A stretch of DNA of 64,000 nt, taken from positions 310,001 through 374,000 of the forward strand of contig CP001769.1 in NCBI GenBank assembly GCA_000024525.1, given 5' to 3'. Under the pieces are notes generated by a model. It had not been told where the DNA came from and searched no databases. It was given only the letters and a program-made list of their open reading frames with translations. Both the position numbers and the translations under genes were made by a program. The DNA comes from Spirosoma linguale DSM 74 (GTDB lineage: Bacteria > Bacteroidota > Bacteroidia > Cytophagales > Spirosomataceae). Of this stretch, positions 25,367 to 33,490 are shown piece after piece (position 1 is the stretch's first letter; every line of letters starts with the position of its first letter).

Positions 25367-25864
25367 ATGGAAGCGGTTGCAGTAGCAGAACAGGCAGTTG
25401 AGGAGGTGGTCCGCTCACAGTATGAACTTGAGCGCGGTAAGCCTGTGCCTAGTAAAAATCATTCGCGGCTTCAACAGAGAATAGGTGTTGAATTAGCTAT
25501 CCATTATGGTGATCAATATGATACCTATAGCGAACTATCGCTCGAAGCACCTAATCCGTCAATGGTGCCAGACTTATGTTTGTTCCCGGTCGAACCCTCC
25601 AACTGGCGTGAGGATGAAGTTCGCGTGAGTGCTGTGCCATTGACCGTTATTGAAATCGTTTCCCCTTCTCAAACAGATACCGAACTGACCGAGAAGTCGA
25701 AAGCGTATTTTGCGGCTGGTGTAAAATCATACTGGTTGGTGCAGCCTGTTTTGCGGACAGTTTTTGTGTTACTGCCTAATGGTGACGAACTGGTTTTTCA
25801 CAACGATATGCTGACAGACCCAACAAATGGTGTTTCAATTGATTTGAAGAAAGTATTTCGGTAA
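25367..25864 (+). CDS. Uma2 family (DUF820) PD-(D/E)XK nuclease-fold protein
   Basis: The 165-residue protein matches the Uma2/DUF820 family, abundant in cyanobacteria and found in gliding Bacteroidota. Its fold is that of PD-(D/E)XK endonucleases. Visible motifs are MVPDLCLFP (catalytic Asp), LTVIEIVSPSQTDTELTEKSKAYFAAGVKSYWLVQP (the Glu and downstream Lys/Tyr region) and an N-terminal Glu/Val-rich helix. The longer frame from 25277 would translate the fbaA terminator, so the ATG at 25367 is preferred. Biological role is unknown, and association with mobile DNA is inferred. It lies between two copies of one terminator element. Confidence 0.82.
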   Translation: MEAVAVAEQAVEEVVRSQYELERGKPVPSKNHSRLQQRIGVELAIHYGDQYDTYSELSLEAPNPSMVPDLCLFPVEPSNWREDEVRVSAVPLTVIEIVSPSQTDTELTEKSKAYFAAGVKSYWLVQPVLRTVFVLLPNGDELVFHNDMLTDPTNGVSIDLKKVFR

Positions 25865-25890
25865 CGAAGATATGGCAAGTATGTGAAGTA

Positions 25891-25921
25891 GTGTCGGGTG
25901 AATCAACCCGGCACTTTTTTT
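25891..25921 (+). terminator. Terminator after the Uma2 gene, copy 2 of the duplicated element
   Basis: The compact hairpin (gtgtcgggt...acccggcac) is followed by seven T. It is a shorter version of the fbaA terminator at 25289-25335, lacking about 14 bases of its loop. Confidence 0.8.
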
Positions 25922-25975
25922 ATGCTGTTTTCAGCTTACAGTAAACGCTGAGGTTGCCCGGCGAGGGCCAATCTA

Positions 25976-26296
25976 ATGGTGTATTTACGGCTGATCACCC
26001 ATCCGGAAAGTCTTTTAGCTGTTGAGTGTTTTTACTCACAGAGTAACCTGAGTAGAAATTATGTCTATGATTTTATAGTAGAAAGCGGTCATTAAAAGCC
26101 TCTAAAGGGTAGGAAACAGACTGAAGTAGTATCGTATAAAATCCTTAACTTTCAGTATAATATACCGCTGTATGTGATGTATTGTGGAAAAAATTGGGTT
26201 TTATTCGATTTTGCTTTCGATTGGTCAACGAGCTGGACGGAAGGAATAAACGAACCTGCTCAACAACGTTATTCATTTAAAATGATTTTTATTTAA
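25976..26296 (+). pseudogene. Possible decayed reading frame with one in-frame stop
   Basis: A frame from ATG 25976 runs 39 codons to TAA (26093-26095). In the same frame it then continues open for 66 more codons to TAA at 26294-26296, one base before the ATG of the RND permease. The parts read LRLITHPESLLAVECFYSQSN and, after the stop, YKILNFQYNIPLYVMYCGKNW and FAFDWSTSWTEGINE. No family is recognised. The AT-rich composition differs from neighbours. It may be a gene broken by a point mutation, or chance open frame in AT-rich DNA. This 433-base gap (25865-26297) otherwise holds only the Uma2 terminator and the permease promoter. Confidence 0.25.
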
Positions 26297-26297
26297 T

Positions 26298-29200
26298 ATG
26301 AATTTGATCCGCTCTGCGTTACGAAAGCCAATTACCATTTTGGTGCTCGTAGCCAGCCTGTTTTACTTTGGTATTGGTGCCGTTCGCACGATTAAGATTG
26401 ACATTTTCCCGAACCTGAATCTGCCGGTCATTTACATTTCCCAACCCTTTGGGGGCTATACGCCCAACCAGATGGAGTCGTTTTTTGGGAAGCAGTACGT
26501 CAACCTGCTCTTGTATGTATCGGGGGTAAAAAGCATTGAGACAAAAAACATTCAGGGGATAACACTTCTGAAACTGTCGTTCTACGAAGGCACTAACATG
26601 GCCCAGGCGGCTGCGGAGGTGTCTGCCTATTCGAACCGGGCCCAGTCCAGCTTTCCGCCGGGTTCGCAGCCGCCGTTTATTCTCCGTTTCGATGCCTCTA
26701 CACTGCCGGTCGGGCAGTTGGTACTAAGTAGCCCCCAACGGACAAATAATGAATTGCAGGATTTGGCCAACGTGTATATTCGATCAGGTTTTACGTCCAT
26801 TCCGGGGCTGGTTTCTCCCGCGCCCTTTGGGGGCAATGCCCGGTCTATCGTGATCAAAGCCGACCCCGAGTTACTGCGATCACATAATCTCACGCCCGAC
26901 CAGTTGGTTGCCGCTCTGCGCATCAATAACCAGGCAACCCCAGCCGGGAACGTGCGTATCGGCGACTTCAATTACTTTACACCCGCCAATACCACCGTTA
27001 AGAATATTCAGGATTTCGGCGATATTCCGCTTTATACCGGAACCGTTCAGAACCTGTATCTGAAAGATGTGGCTACGATTGAGGATGGTGCCGATATTAC
27101 GCAGGGGTATGTGCTGGTCAACGGAAAACGGTCTGTGTACCTGCCAATTACTAAGTCGGCGGATGCGTCGACCTGGGAGGTGGTGCAAAATCTGAAAGCG
27201 GCTTTGCCCCGTTTTCAGGCGCTGCTGCCCGAAGATGTCAAGCTGACGTATACCTTCGACCAGTCGGTGTATGTGATCAACGCGGTCGAAGATCTGATGA
27301 CGGAAGGGGCTATTGGAGCCATTCTGACGGGACTGATGGTATTGCTCTTTTTGGGCGATGTACGCGGGGCGTTGATTGTGATCATCACCATTCCGACCTG
27401 TATTATATCCGGCGTTTTGTTCCTGTCGCTGTTCGGGCAAACGATCAATATCATGACCCTGAGCGGCCTTTCGCTGGCTATCGGTATTCTGGTCGATGAG
27501 AGTACGGTAACGATTGAGAATATTCACCAGCATATGGATATGGGCAAACCCAAAGCCCTGGCCATCTGGGATGCGTGTAAGGAAATTGCCTTTTCGAAAC
27601 TGCTGATCCTGTTTTGTATTCTGGCCGTGTTTGCGCCTGCTTTCACCATGACGGGTATTCCGGGCGCTTTGTTCCTGCCGCTGGCACTGGCTATCGGATT
27701 CTCCATGATCACCTCGTACCTGATGGCGCAAACGCTGGTGCCAGTACTGGCCAACTGGATGATGAAAGAACACCACCCTGCCAGTAATGGGAAAGCCAGT
27801 AAGCCCGAAGCTGTCAATGGTCATGCAATGGCCATCAACGGAAACGGGAAAGCAGGCGCAAACGGGAAACATACGCAGGATGACATACTACAGGAAAAGA
27901 CAAAAATTGCGCACCGGGTCGACCTGAATAACGACGGTAAAATCAGCTTCTTCGAGCGGATACGCGCCCGTTTTGTGCGGTCTATCGGTCGGATGCTGCC
28001 CTATCGTAGAATTATTGTAGGGGCTTATGTCGTCGGCGCATTGGCCATTGCCTTTGTGCTGATCAACTCCATCGGTCGCGATGTGTTGCCCAAGGCGGGT
28101 GGTGGGCAGTTCCAGGTTCGGTTGCGAAACCCCGACGGCACTCGTCTCGAAAAGACTGAAGCCACCATGCTCAAAACCATCGACGTACTGAACAAGATGG
28201 TTGGTAAGGAAAACATCGAAATCACCTCCGCCATGGTGGGTATGCACGGCGCTCAGTTCTCGACAAGCCCCATCTACCTGTTCATGGCCGGACCACAGGA
28301 GGGCGTTTTGCAGGTGAGCCTGAAAGACGACTACGATGTGGATCTGGATGTGTTGAAAGACAAATTCAGGGCCAGCATGAAGAAAGCCCTGCCGGGCGTG
28401 AAACTCTCCTTCGAACCCATTGAGTTAACCGACAAAATTCTCAGCCAGGGTTCGCCCACACCCATCGAGGTCAAGCTTTCGGGTAAGAACAAACAGCAGA
28501 ACGAAGAATACGCCAACAAGGTAATTGCCAAGCTGAACAAGATTCCGTACCTGCGGGATGTGCAGATTGGTCAGGCGACAAAATCCCCCGCCATCAATGT
28601 GAACATCGACCGGACGCGGGCCGCTCAACTGGGTACCGACATTTCCAGTATTTCGCGCTCGTTGATTGCCGCTACTTCCTCCTCCCGCTATACTGAGAAA
28701 AGCGTCTGGATCGACCCTAAATCAAGCCAGACCTACACCGTTCAGGTACAGGTTCCCGAAAACCGGATGACCAGCGTGAACGACCTGGGCGAAATACCCA
28801 TTTTGCCCAATTCGAACCGGCCCGTACTTAGCGATGTGGCAACCTTACAAGAGGGCACGACTTATGGCGAAAACGACAATATTGGTGCTATACCGGTGCT
28901 GTCGGTAACGGCTAACCTAAATGACATCGACCTCGGTACAGCAGCCAGAGATGTACAAAAAGCCATCGACTCGCTGGGCGAACTACCGCGCGGGCTGACG
29001 GTGAAAATGCAGGGACTGACTCAAGTGCTGATCGACACGCTCGATAGTTTGCAAACGGGTCTGATAACGGCCATTGTGGTTATTTTTCTGATGCTGGCCG
29101 CCAATTTCCAGTCCTTTAAAGTATCGCTGGTGGTGTTGTGTACCGTACCTGCCGTACTGGTGGGTTCGCTGGTGTTGCTGATGCTGACCGGCTCAACGCT

Positions 29201-29612
29201 CAATCTGCAATCGTATATGGGCATGATCATGTCTGTAGGGGTGTCGATCTCCAATGCGGTACTCATGGTGACCAACGCCGAGGAATTACGGATGCGAAAC
29301 GGCAACGCGTTGCTGGCGGCTCGGGAAGCGGCATCGCTACGGATGCGTCCTATTCTCATGACCAGCGTTGCGATGGTGGTGGGCATGATCCCGATGGCAT
29401 CGGGCCTGGGTGAAGGTGGCTCGCAGTCGGCTCCGTTGGGCCGGGCCGTTATTGGCGGTCTGATTGCCTCGACCTTCGCGGCTCTGTTCATTCTGCCATT
29501 AGCGTTTGCCTGGGTACAGGGCAAAACCTCAACCGAATCGGTATCCCTCGACCCCGAAGATAAAGACAGTAAGTATTACATTTCCCCCTCGTATGAAACG
29601 GTCACTAAATAA
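26298..29612 (+). CDS. RND efflux permease (AcrB/HAE1-type) with EF-hand loop in its cytoplasmic linker
   Basis: The 1104-residue inner-membrane proton-driven pump has the usual two halves. TM1 is near residues 13-30, the porter domain begins IDIFPNLNLPVIYISQPFGGYTP, and TM4 contains LAIGILVDESTVTIENIHQHM with the proton-relay Asp (one Asp rather than the usual two). The second half begins near residue 560 and ends with the GVSISNAVLMVTNAEELR and MRPILMTSVAMVVGMIPMA segments. Between the halves is an unusually long linker, rich in Asn-Gly-Lys. It carries a canonical 12-residue EF-hand loop, DLNNDGKISFFE, at about 542-553. It overlaps the adaptor gene by 20 bases. No outer-membrane factor gene is adjacent. 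Confidence 0.92.
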   Translation: MNLIRSALRKPITILVLVASLFYFGIGAVRTIKIDIFPNLNLPVIYISQPFGGYTPNQMESFFGKQYVNLLLYVSGVKSIETKNIQGITLLKLSFYEGTNMAQAAAEVSAYSNRAQSSFPPGSQPPFILRFDASTLPVGQLVLSSPQRTNNELQDLANVYIRSGFTSIPGLVSPAPFGGNARSIVIKADPELLRSHNLTPDQLVAALRINNQATPAGNVRIGDFNYFTPANTTVKNIQDFGDIPLYTGTVQNLYLKDVATIEDGADITQGYVLVNGKRSVYLPITKSADASTWEVVQNLKAALPRFQALLPEDVKLTYTFDQSVYVINAVEDLMTEGAIGAILTGLMVLLFLGDVRGALIVIITIPTCIISGVLFLSLFGQTINIMTLSGLSLAIGILVDESTVTIENIHQHMDMGKPKALAIWDACKEIAFSKLLILFCILAVFAPAFTMTGIPGALFLPLALAIGFSMITSYLMAQTLVPVLANWMMKEHHPASNGKASKPEAVNGHAMAINGNGKAGANGKHTQDDILQEKTKIAHRVDLNNDGKISFFERIRARFVRSIGRMLPYRRIIVGAYVVGALAIAFVLINSIGRDVLPKAGGGQFQVRLRNPDGTRLEKTEATMLKTIDVLNKMVGKENIEITSAMVGMHGAQFSTSPIYLFMAGPQEGVLQVSLKDDYDVDLDVLKDKFRASMKKALPGVKLSFEPIELTDKILSQGSPTPIEVKLSGKNKQQNEEYANKVIAKLNKIPYLRDVQIGQATKSPAINVNIDRTRAAQLGTDISSISRSLIAATSSSRYTEKSVWIDPKSSQTYTVQVQVPENRMTSVNDLGEIPILPNSNRPVLSDVATLQEGTTYGENDNIGAIPVLSVTANLNDIDLGTAARDVQKAIDSLGELPRGLTVKMQGLTQVLIDTLDSLQTGLITAIVVIFLMLAANFQSFKVSLVVLCTVPAVLVGSLVLLMLTGSTLNLQSYMGMIMSVGVSISNAVLMVTNAEELRMRNGNALLAAREAASLRMRPILMTSVAMVVGMIPMASGLGEGGSQSAPLGRAVIGGLIASTFAALFILPLAFAWVQGKTSTESVSLDPEDKDSKYYISPSYETVTK

Positions 29613-30723
29613 ACCGGTACACAGGCTGCTTGTGCTGACAGGCAGTCTGTTGCTGGCCATTACGTTAACGAATTGTCACTCTTCCGAAAGTAAGGCAGAA
29701 GCAAAAGAGGAAGCTGAAAAACCTGAAGCTCCGGCAGCCCTGGAAACGTTTCCGCTGTCGAAGGGTAAACTGGCTTCGTCATTGCACATCCCCGGTGAGC
29801 TGGTCGCTTTTCGTGACGTAGATATTTATGCCAAAGTGAGTGGCTTTATCAAATCGCTGCACGTAGATGTCGGCTCCGAGGTAAAACAAGGGCAGTTGCT
29901 GGCACTGGCCGAAGCACCCGAACTGAGTGCCCAGCTAACATCGGCCGAGTCAAGACTGAAAGCGCAGGAAGCCACGTCTATCGGTAGTCGGGCCAATTAT
30001 GAGCGGGTGCTCGAAGCCAGTAAATTTTCAGGAGCCGTATCGAAGAACGACGTCGATCTGGCCTTAGCCCGGCGTAATGCCGATCTGGCCCAGTTGGATG
30101 CCGCCAAGTCAGCCTATCGTGAAGTGGCTGATTTGAAGAAGTACCTCGAAATCAGAGCGCCTTTCAACGGGATCATCAGCGCCCGTAACGCCAGCACCGG
30201 CGCATACATTGGACCATCGGGCAAAGGTTCTGAATTTCCACTGTTTGTGCTCACTGAACAGAAGCGATTGCGCCTGGTCATTTCGGTGCCCGAAGCCTAT
30301 ACCGGCTATGTCGACCAGAACGACGCCGTAAGTTTTAGCGTCAAGACCTTTCCGGATAAGAAGTTTACAGGGCAGATCAAGCGGCTTTCCGGTGCGCTGG
30401 ACAAGCGGTTACGCTCAGAACGGGTAGAAGTGGATGTGGTGAACAATGACAGAAAGTTGCTGCCGGGAATGGTTGCTGAAGTAACGCTGCCATTGCCAAC
30501 CAAAACCAGCACCTTCGTGGTACCAAAATCAGCCATTGTCAACTCGTCAACGGGCGTTTTCGTGATTCGCGTCAACAACCAGAAAGCAGAGTGGGTACCG
30601 GTCAAGAAAGGGCTGGAAGCCGACAATAAAATCGAAATATTCGGTGCCGTCAACGAAGGCGATAAACTGATCACATCGGCGACCGAAGAAATTCGCGATG
30701 GTTCGTCGGTGAATGTGAAATGA
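29593..30723 (+). CDS. RND efflux periplasmic adaptor (membrane fusion) lipoprotein
   Basis: The 376-residue protein has lipobox LTNC at about residue 25, so it is a lipid-anchored periplasmic adaptor linking the RND permease to an outer-membrane channel. The biotinyl-lipoyl-like half-motifs are VDIYAKVSGFIKSLHVDVGSEVKQGQLLALAEAPEL and KKYLEIRAPFNGIISARNASTGAYIGP. A coiled-coil hairpin lies between them at about 115-180. The beta-barrel and membrane-proximal domains follow. The ATG at 29593 overlaps the permease end and gives the lipoprotein signal; a frame start at 29506 lies inside the permease gene and is rejected. The pair is translationally coupled. Confidence 0.92.
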   Translation: MKRSLNKPVHRLLVLTGSLLLAITLTNCHSSESKAEAKEEAEKPEAPAALETFPLSKGKLASSLHIPGELVAFRDVDIYAKVSGFIKSLHVDVGSEVKQGQLLALAEAPELSAQLTSAESRLKAQEATSIGSRANYERVLEASKFSGAVSKNDVDLALARRNADLAQLDAAKSAYREVADLKKYLEIRAPFNGIISARNASTGAYIGPSGKGSEFPLFVLTEQKRLRLVISVPEAYTGYVDQNDAVSFSVKTFPDKKFTGQIKRLSGALDKRLRSERVEVDVVNNDRKLLPGMVAEVTLPLPTKTSTFVVPKSAIVNSSTGVFVIRVNNQKAEWVPVKKGLEADNKIEIFGAVNEGDKLITSATEEIRDGSSVNVK

Positions 30724-30800
30724 TGTTTTCTTGTAGAGACCGCACCGCAGCTGCGGACGATCGGCGGACCGGCAATTCGTTGTGTCTCATTGTCCGGATG

Positions 30801-30949
30801 GCTTTTGCTGACACGAACGGTTTGGGGCTTTGCGTTCTGGCGGGAATTTTAGCACTCACTCGATACGAAGCACGTAGTTCAAATATAAAATAAATTGTCT
30901 TACGAAATAGGTAAACCCGCCTGACGCAAAACCGATGTTAGCGGCTGCC
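30801..30949. repeat. Palindromic cassette-boundary element B (attC-like)
   Basis: This is an imperfect palindrome of about 149 bases. The left arm 30818-30844 (..ttggggctttgcgttctggcggg) pairs with the right arm 30916-30934 (cccgcctgacgcaaaaccg), and the right end is gttagcggctgcc at 30937-30949. The end abuts the stop codon of the HXXEE gene. It shares both ends and length with element A at 32230-32375: tt.gggc.ttg.cgtt.tggcgg on the left and caaaacc..tgttagc on the right. Confidence 0.65.
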
Positions 30950-31582
30950 TTATTTCTTCCTGTCTTTGGGAAGTAAGTTTCTCTGTTCAAAAATATAATT
31001 GGTATTTTTGTCAGCAAGCCAGTCAATAAGTTTTAGAATTCCCACTACATTTAAGACAACACCCAATGGAATGCCAATTAAATAGTCAGTAATTGATACT
31101 AAATTCTCTTTGTAAATTGTCGTAATGAAAAAATATATACAAGGGACAAACAACGACCAACATGTAGCAAGGCCTGCATTATAGAGTGTCTTACCCTTTA
31201 TATTGAATACAGTAGTGTGTGCAACTGTATTGCCTAGTGATACTAATATTGTGGCAATACCTAGCCAAACCGCTTTTTCACCAAGTATTGCTGCAAGTAG
31301 ATAAAAGCCCCAACCGATTACAACATTCACATAAAATGCAGTATTTGTATTTAGGGGGTATCTGTCAGGTGCATCACTATTATACATTGCTTTGTTTACC
31401 ATGCCTGGGAAAGTTCCAACTATTCTATACTCCTCAAGCTGATGGAGAAATAATGTAACTAAACTGAGCCACATCAAGATTTGATAGTTTGTCAATGAAT
31501 TGTGAAAAATGAATAAACCAGTGAAGGTAATAACGGCTAAAATGCCAGCAAGGTCATACCAGTATTTGCGTAAAAAGTCCAT
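30950..31582 (-). CDS. HXXEE domain membrane protein
   Basis: The 210-residue protein is hydrophobic throughout, with about six predicted transmembrane segments. The family-naming HxxEE motif is in FLHQLEEYRIVGTFPG at about 47-62, and a second conserved site is LGNTVAHTTVFNI. HXXEE proteins are of unknown function. The gene is strikingly AT-rich compared with flanking genes. It is the downstream partner of the Crp/Fnr gene (63-base gap) and its stop codon touches boundary element B. I infer a laterally acquired two-gene unit. Confidence 0.85.
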   Translation of the reverse strand: MDFLRKYWYDLAGILAVITFTGLFIFHNSLTNYQILMWLSLVTLFLHQLEEYRIVGTFPGMVNKAMYNSDAPDRYPLNTNTAFYVNVVIGWGFYLLAAILGEKAVWLGIATILVSLGNTVAHTTVFNIKGKTLYNAGLATCWSLFVPCIYFFITTIYKENLVSITDYLIGIPLGVVLNVVGILKLIDWLADKNTNYIFEQRNLLPKDRKK

Positions 31583-31645
31583 TTTTTAATTATTTAATTC
31601 ATGGACAAAGTTCGAAAATGTCTAAGTGGTAAAAATTGATTGAAC

Positions 31646-32185
31646 TCAATATTTTTGAAGTCGACTTAATGTTTCAGGTGCTAAGCCCAAGTAGTAAGCT
31701 ATATACTTTCGTGGGATATGTTGAAAAATGTCGGGTCTATGTTTCAAAAGCATTTCAACCCTTGTCTTTGGGTCGGATGGGTATTGAATTATGTGCCTAT
31801 TTAATATTTCTACAATTTTACTTTCCAGGGCTTGTCTGTAGTTATTTGCAAAGTCTTTGTCATGTAAAATTAAATTGTCAAATCTTGCTCTTGTAAAGCC
31901 AATTAGTTCAGTTTTTTTAATGGCTTGCAAGTATACCTTAGAAACGTGTCCTGATAGAAACGATACTAAATTGCAAACCAAATCACCTTGCATAGCAAAT
32001 GACAGAATAATCTCCTTTTCTTCACTAAAGATACCGATTTTAATCGCTCCTTTCTTTACCAAATACATATTGTCACAGAATGTATTCGGAAAATCAACAA
32101 AGTCATTACGAGATACATTCTTAGAGATTGCCCAGAAATCTTTGTCGTCAGTTGCAGGAAAAATATCTTTATCAAGTTTTATCAT
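31646..32185 (-). CDS. Crp/Fnr-family regulator
   Basis: The 179-residue protein has a cyclic-nucleotide-binding-type domain: NMYLVKKGAIKIGIFSEEKEIILSFAMQGDLVCNLVSFLSG at about 39-79. It ends with a short C-terminal helix-turn-helix, HIPRKYIAYYLGLAPETLSRLQKY. This is the form common in Bacteroidota Crp-like proteins. It is AT-rich and precedes the HXXEE gene in the same direction, so it may control that gene or itself. The ligand is unknown. Confidence 0.85.
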   Translation of the reverse strand: MIKLDKDIFPATDDKDFWAISKNVSRNDFVDFPNTFCDNMYLVKKGAIKIGIFSEEKEIILSFAMQGDLVCNLVSFLSGHVSKVYLQAIKKTELIGFTRARFDNLILHDKDFANNYRQALESKIVEILNRHIIQYPSDPKTRVEMLLKHRPDIFQHIPRKYIAYYLGLAPETLSRLQKY

Positions 32186-32229
32186 TTATTATTTTATTTC
32201 GATTCAGAAATTTATATAGTGTCTCTAAA

Positions 32230-32375
32230 GGTTGCCGCTAATGTTGAGGCATTGACGTTGTGGCGGCAATAGAATTACGTCAGTTGAATTTAGTTCATAA
32301 GTTTAATCGTAGCACAAATTTGAGGCTTATTCCGTCTGCCCAATTTGCACAAAACCTCTTGTTAGCACCAGTAGT
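32230..32375. repeat. Palindromic cassette-boundary element A (attC-like)
   Basis: This 146-base element lies between the Crp/Fnr gene and the DUF4279-like gene. The left end ggttgccgctaatgttgaggc pairs in part with the right end acctcttgttagcacc (GCTAA with TTAGC, GAGG with CCTC), and ttgtggcggcaata pairs imperfectly with the segment around 32326-32345. Its right 15 bases (32361-32375) are repeated in perfect inverted orientation at 33037-33051. It is related to element B. Confidence 0.65.
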
Positions 32376-32376
32376 T

Positions 32377-33036
32377 CTATTTAGTTGCAAATTTTTCACC
32401 TGTTGCATAAATGTCAAATGTAAGTGCAAGTCCAAGTCTTGCTACTCTATTTAATATTTCATTGTCCAGATAAAGTCCTGTAAAATTTCCGTTTCCAATA
32501 TGATATACAATTATTACAAAAATGTCTTTAGTATTTGTCTGTTTGGAAAGCTGTTTAATTCCTTCAAGGTCTGTTTCTAAAATGTCCAATAAGTATTTTA
32601 GTTTTGTTTTAAGTCGTCCAGGCTCTGAAAAGGTCTCAAATTCAAGTCCATTGTAAGTGTACTCAAATTTTCCATTTGAAAAAAAGTCGCCTTTTGTAAT
32701 TGTCTTTGACGGCTTAACAGAAGTAATTTTCAACAATTCGTCAGTCGTCAACCTTTCTGAAGTCGGCATAAAACTAATTCCTACAAATGGTAATGTGTCT
32801 ACACCAGTTAATTGGATATTGTCTGTCGTGTCAAAAACAAATTCAAGATAAAAGCTTTCATTATTTACTTCTATATATGCTGTCGCTTGATTTTGTTTTT
32901 CGTTGAAGTCGATTTTTGCAATTTTAGGTTTGTTGTCTTCGTATTTGACTTCCAATATTTTTAAATACTGTCGTGTCATCTCAAAAGTCGGGTTGAGAAG
33001 TTCGTCAGTAATTATGTTGGCTATCGTTGTCGTCAT
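32377..33036 (-). CDS. DUF4279-like accessory protein
   Basis: The 219-residue AT-rich gene encodes an acidic soluble protein. The C-terminal half, from SERLTTDELLKITSVKPSKTITKGDFF through LKTKLKYLLDILE and GLYLDNEILNRVARLGLALTFDIYA, fits the DUF4279 pattern (TxxEI..... G....P......KGD, then a terminal LA.LG..L..DIY). The N-terminal half is unassigned. Function is unknown. The ATG directly abuts one arm, and the stop lies one base from the other arm, of a perfect 15-bp inverted repeat, so the gene is bracketed exactly as one unit (32361-33051). Confidence 0.6.
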   Translation of the reverse strand: MTTTIANIITDELLNPTFEMTRQYLKILEVKYEDNKPKIAKIDFNEKQNQATAYIEVNNESFYLEFVFDTTDNIQLTGVDTLPFVGISFMPTSERLTTDELLKITSVKPSKTITKGDFFSNGKFEYTYNGLEFETFSEPGRLKTKLKYLLDILETDLEGIKQLSKQTNTKDIFVIIVYHIGNGNFTGLYLDNEILNRVARLGLALTFDIYATGEKFATK

Positions 33037-33051
33037 ACTACTGGTGCTAAC
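33037..33051. repeat. Boundary half-element, 15-bp inverted copy of 32361-32375
   Basis: The sequence actactggtgctaac is the exact reverse complement of 32361-32375. It lies directly upstream of the DUF4279-like start codon. No complete boundary element extends beyond it to the right. Confidence 0.85.
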
Positions 33052-33490
33052 TCATTAATATACGAACCTTTCGGTTTACATTATAACATAGATTTTTCCT
33101 ATTAAATAGCAAAAATGAATCATATATTAATATAATTATCTGATTTGTAGGGTATTAGTTGTTTCTGTGCATTCATTGGCAATACAAAATGTGAATCTCT
33201 CTAACAGGACTCACACTCTTTTTCAGCAATACAAAATACGTACTTCGCATTTTGTATTGTCATGATTGAACACAACCTCTTGCGTAGTCATGAACGCGTA
33301 GCTGTTATAAATATCACCCAGAAATACATACTCATACCCTTTATTTCGTGGGTTTGTAGTAAAGCTGCCCATAAATAGAGATGCTCCGGCCTCGTGTCTA
33401 CTATTGTCCGACCTCTGGCCGGTTTACATACTGTAATAATTTATCGGCCAGAGGCCGGAGAATAGCAGACACGAGGCCGGGCCATTGGTT
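33052..33490. other. AT-rich gene-free stretch with two hairpins
   Basis: This gap of about 440 bases has no credible gene. A hairpin with 11-bp perfect arms lies at 33227-33237 and 33249-33259. Its arm sequence caatacaaaat also occurs once more at about 33180. At 33386-33421 and 33445-33480 is a long inverted repeat (33 of 36 pairs) that precedes the end of the M24 peptidase gene and probably terminates it. The AT-rich part belongs with the cassette block to its left. Confidence 0.7.

Noticed and set aside
26880..27872. 330-codon leftward open frame inside the RND permease gene
   Set aside because: Antisense shadow rich in His, Gln and Arg with no recognisable motif; the permease frame is unambiguous.
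30801..32375. Classical integron attC sites
   Set aside because: The ends read GTTAGC(G/A) and GCTAA(C/T) and do not fit the GTTRRRY/RYYYAAC cores, and no IntI gene is in the window. I therefore call the elements attC-like only.
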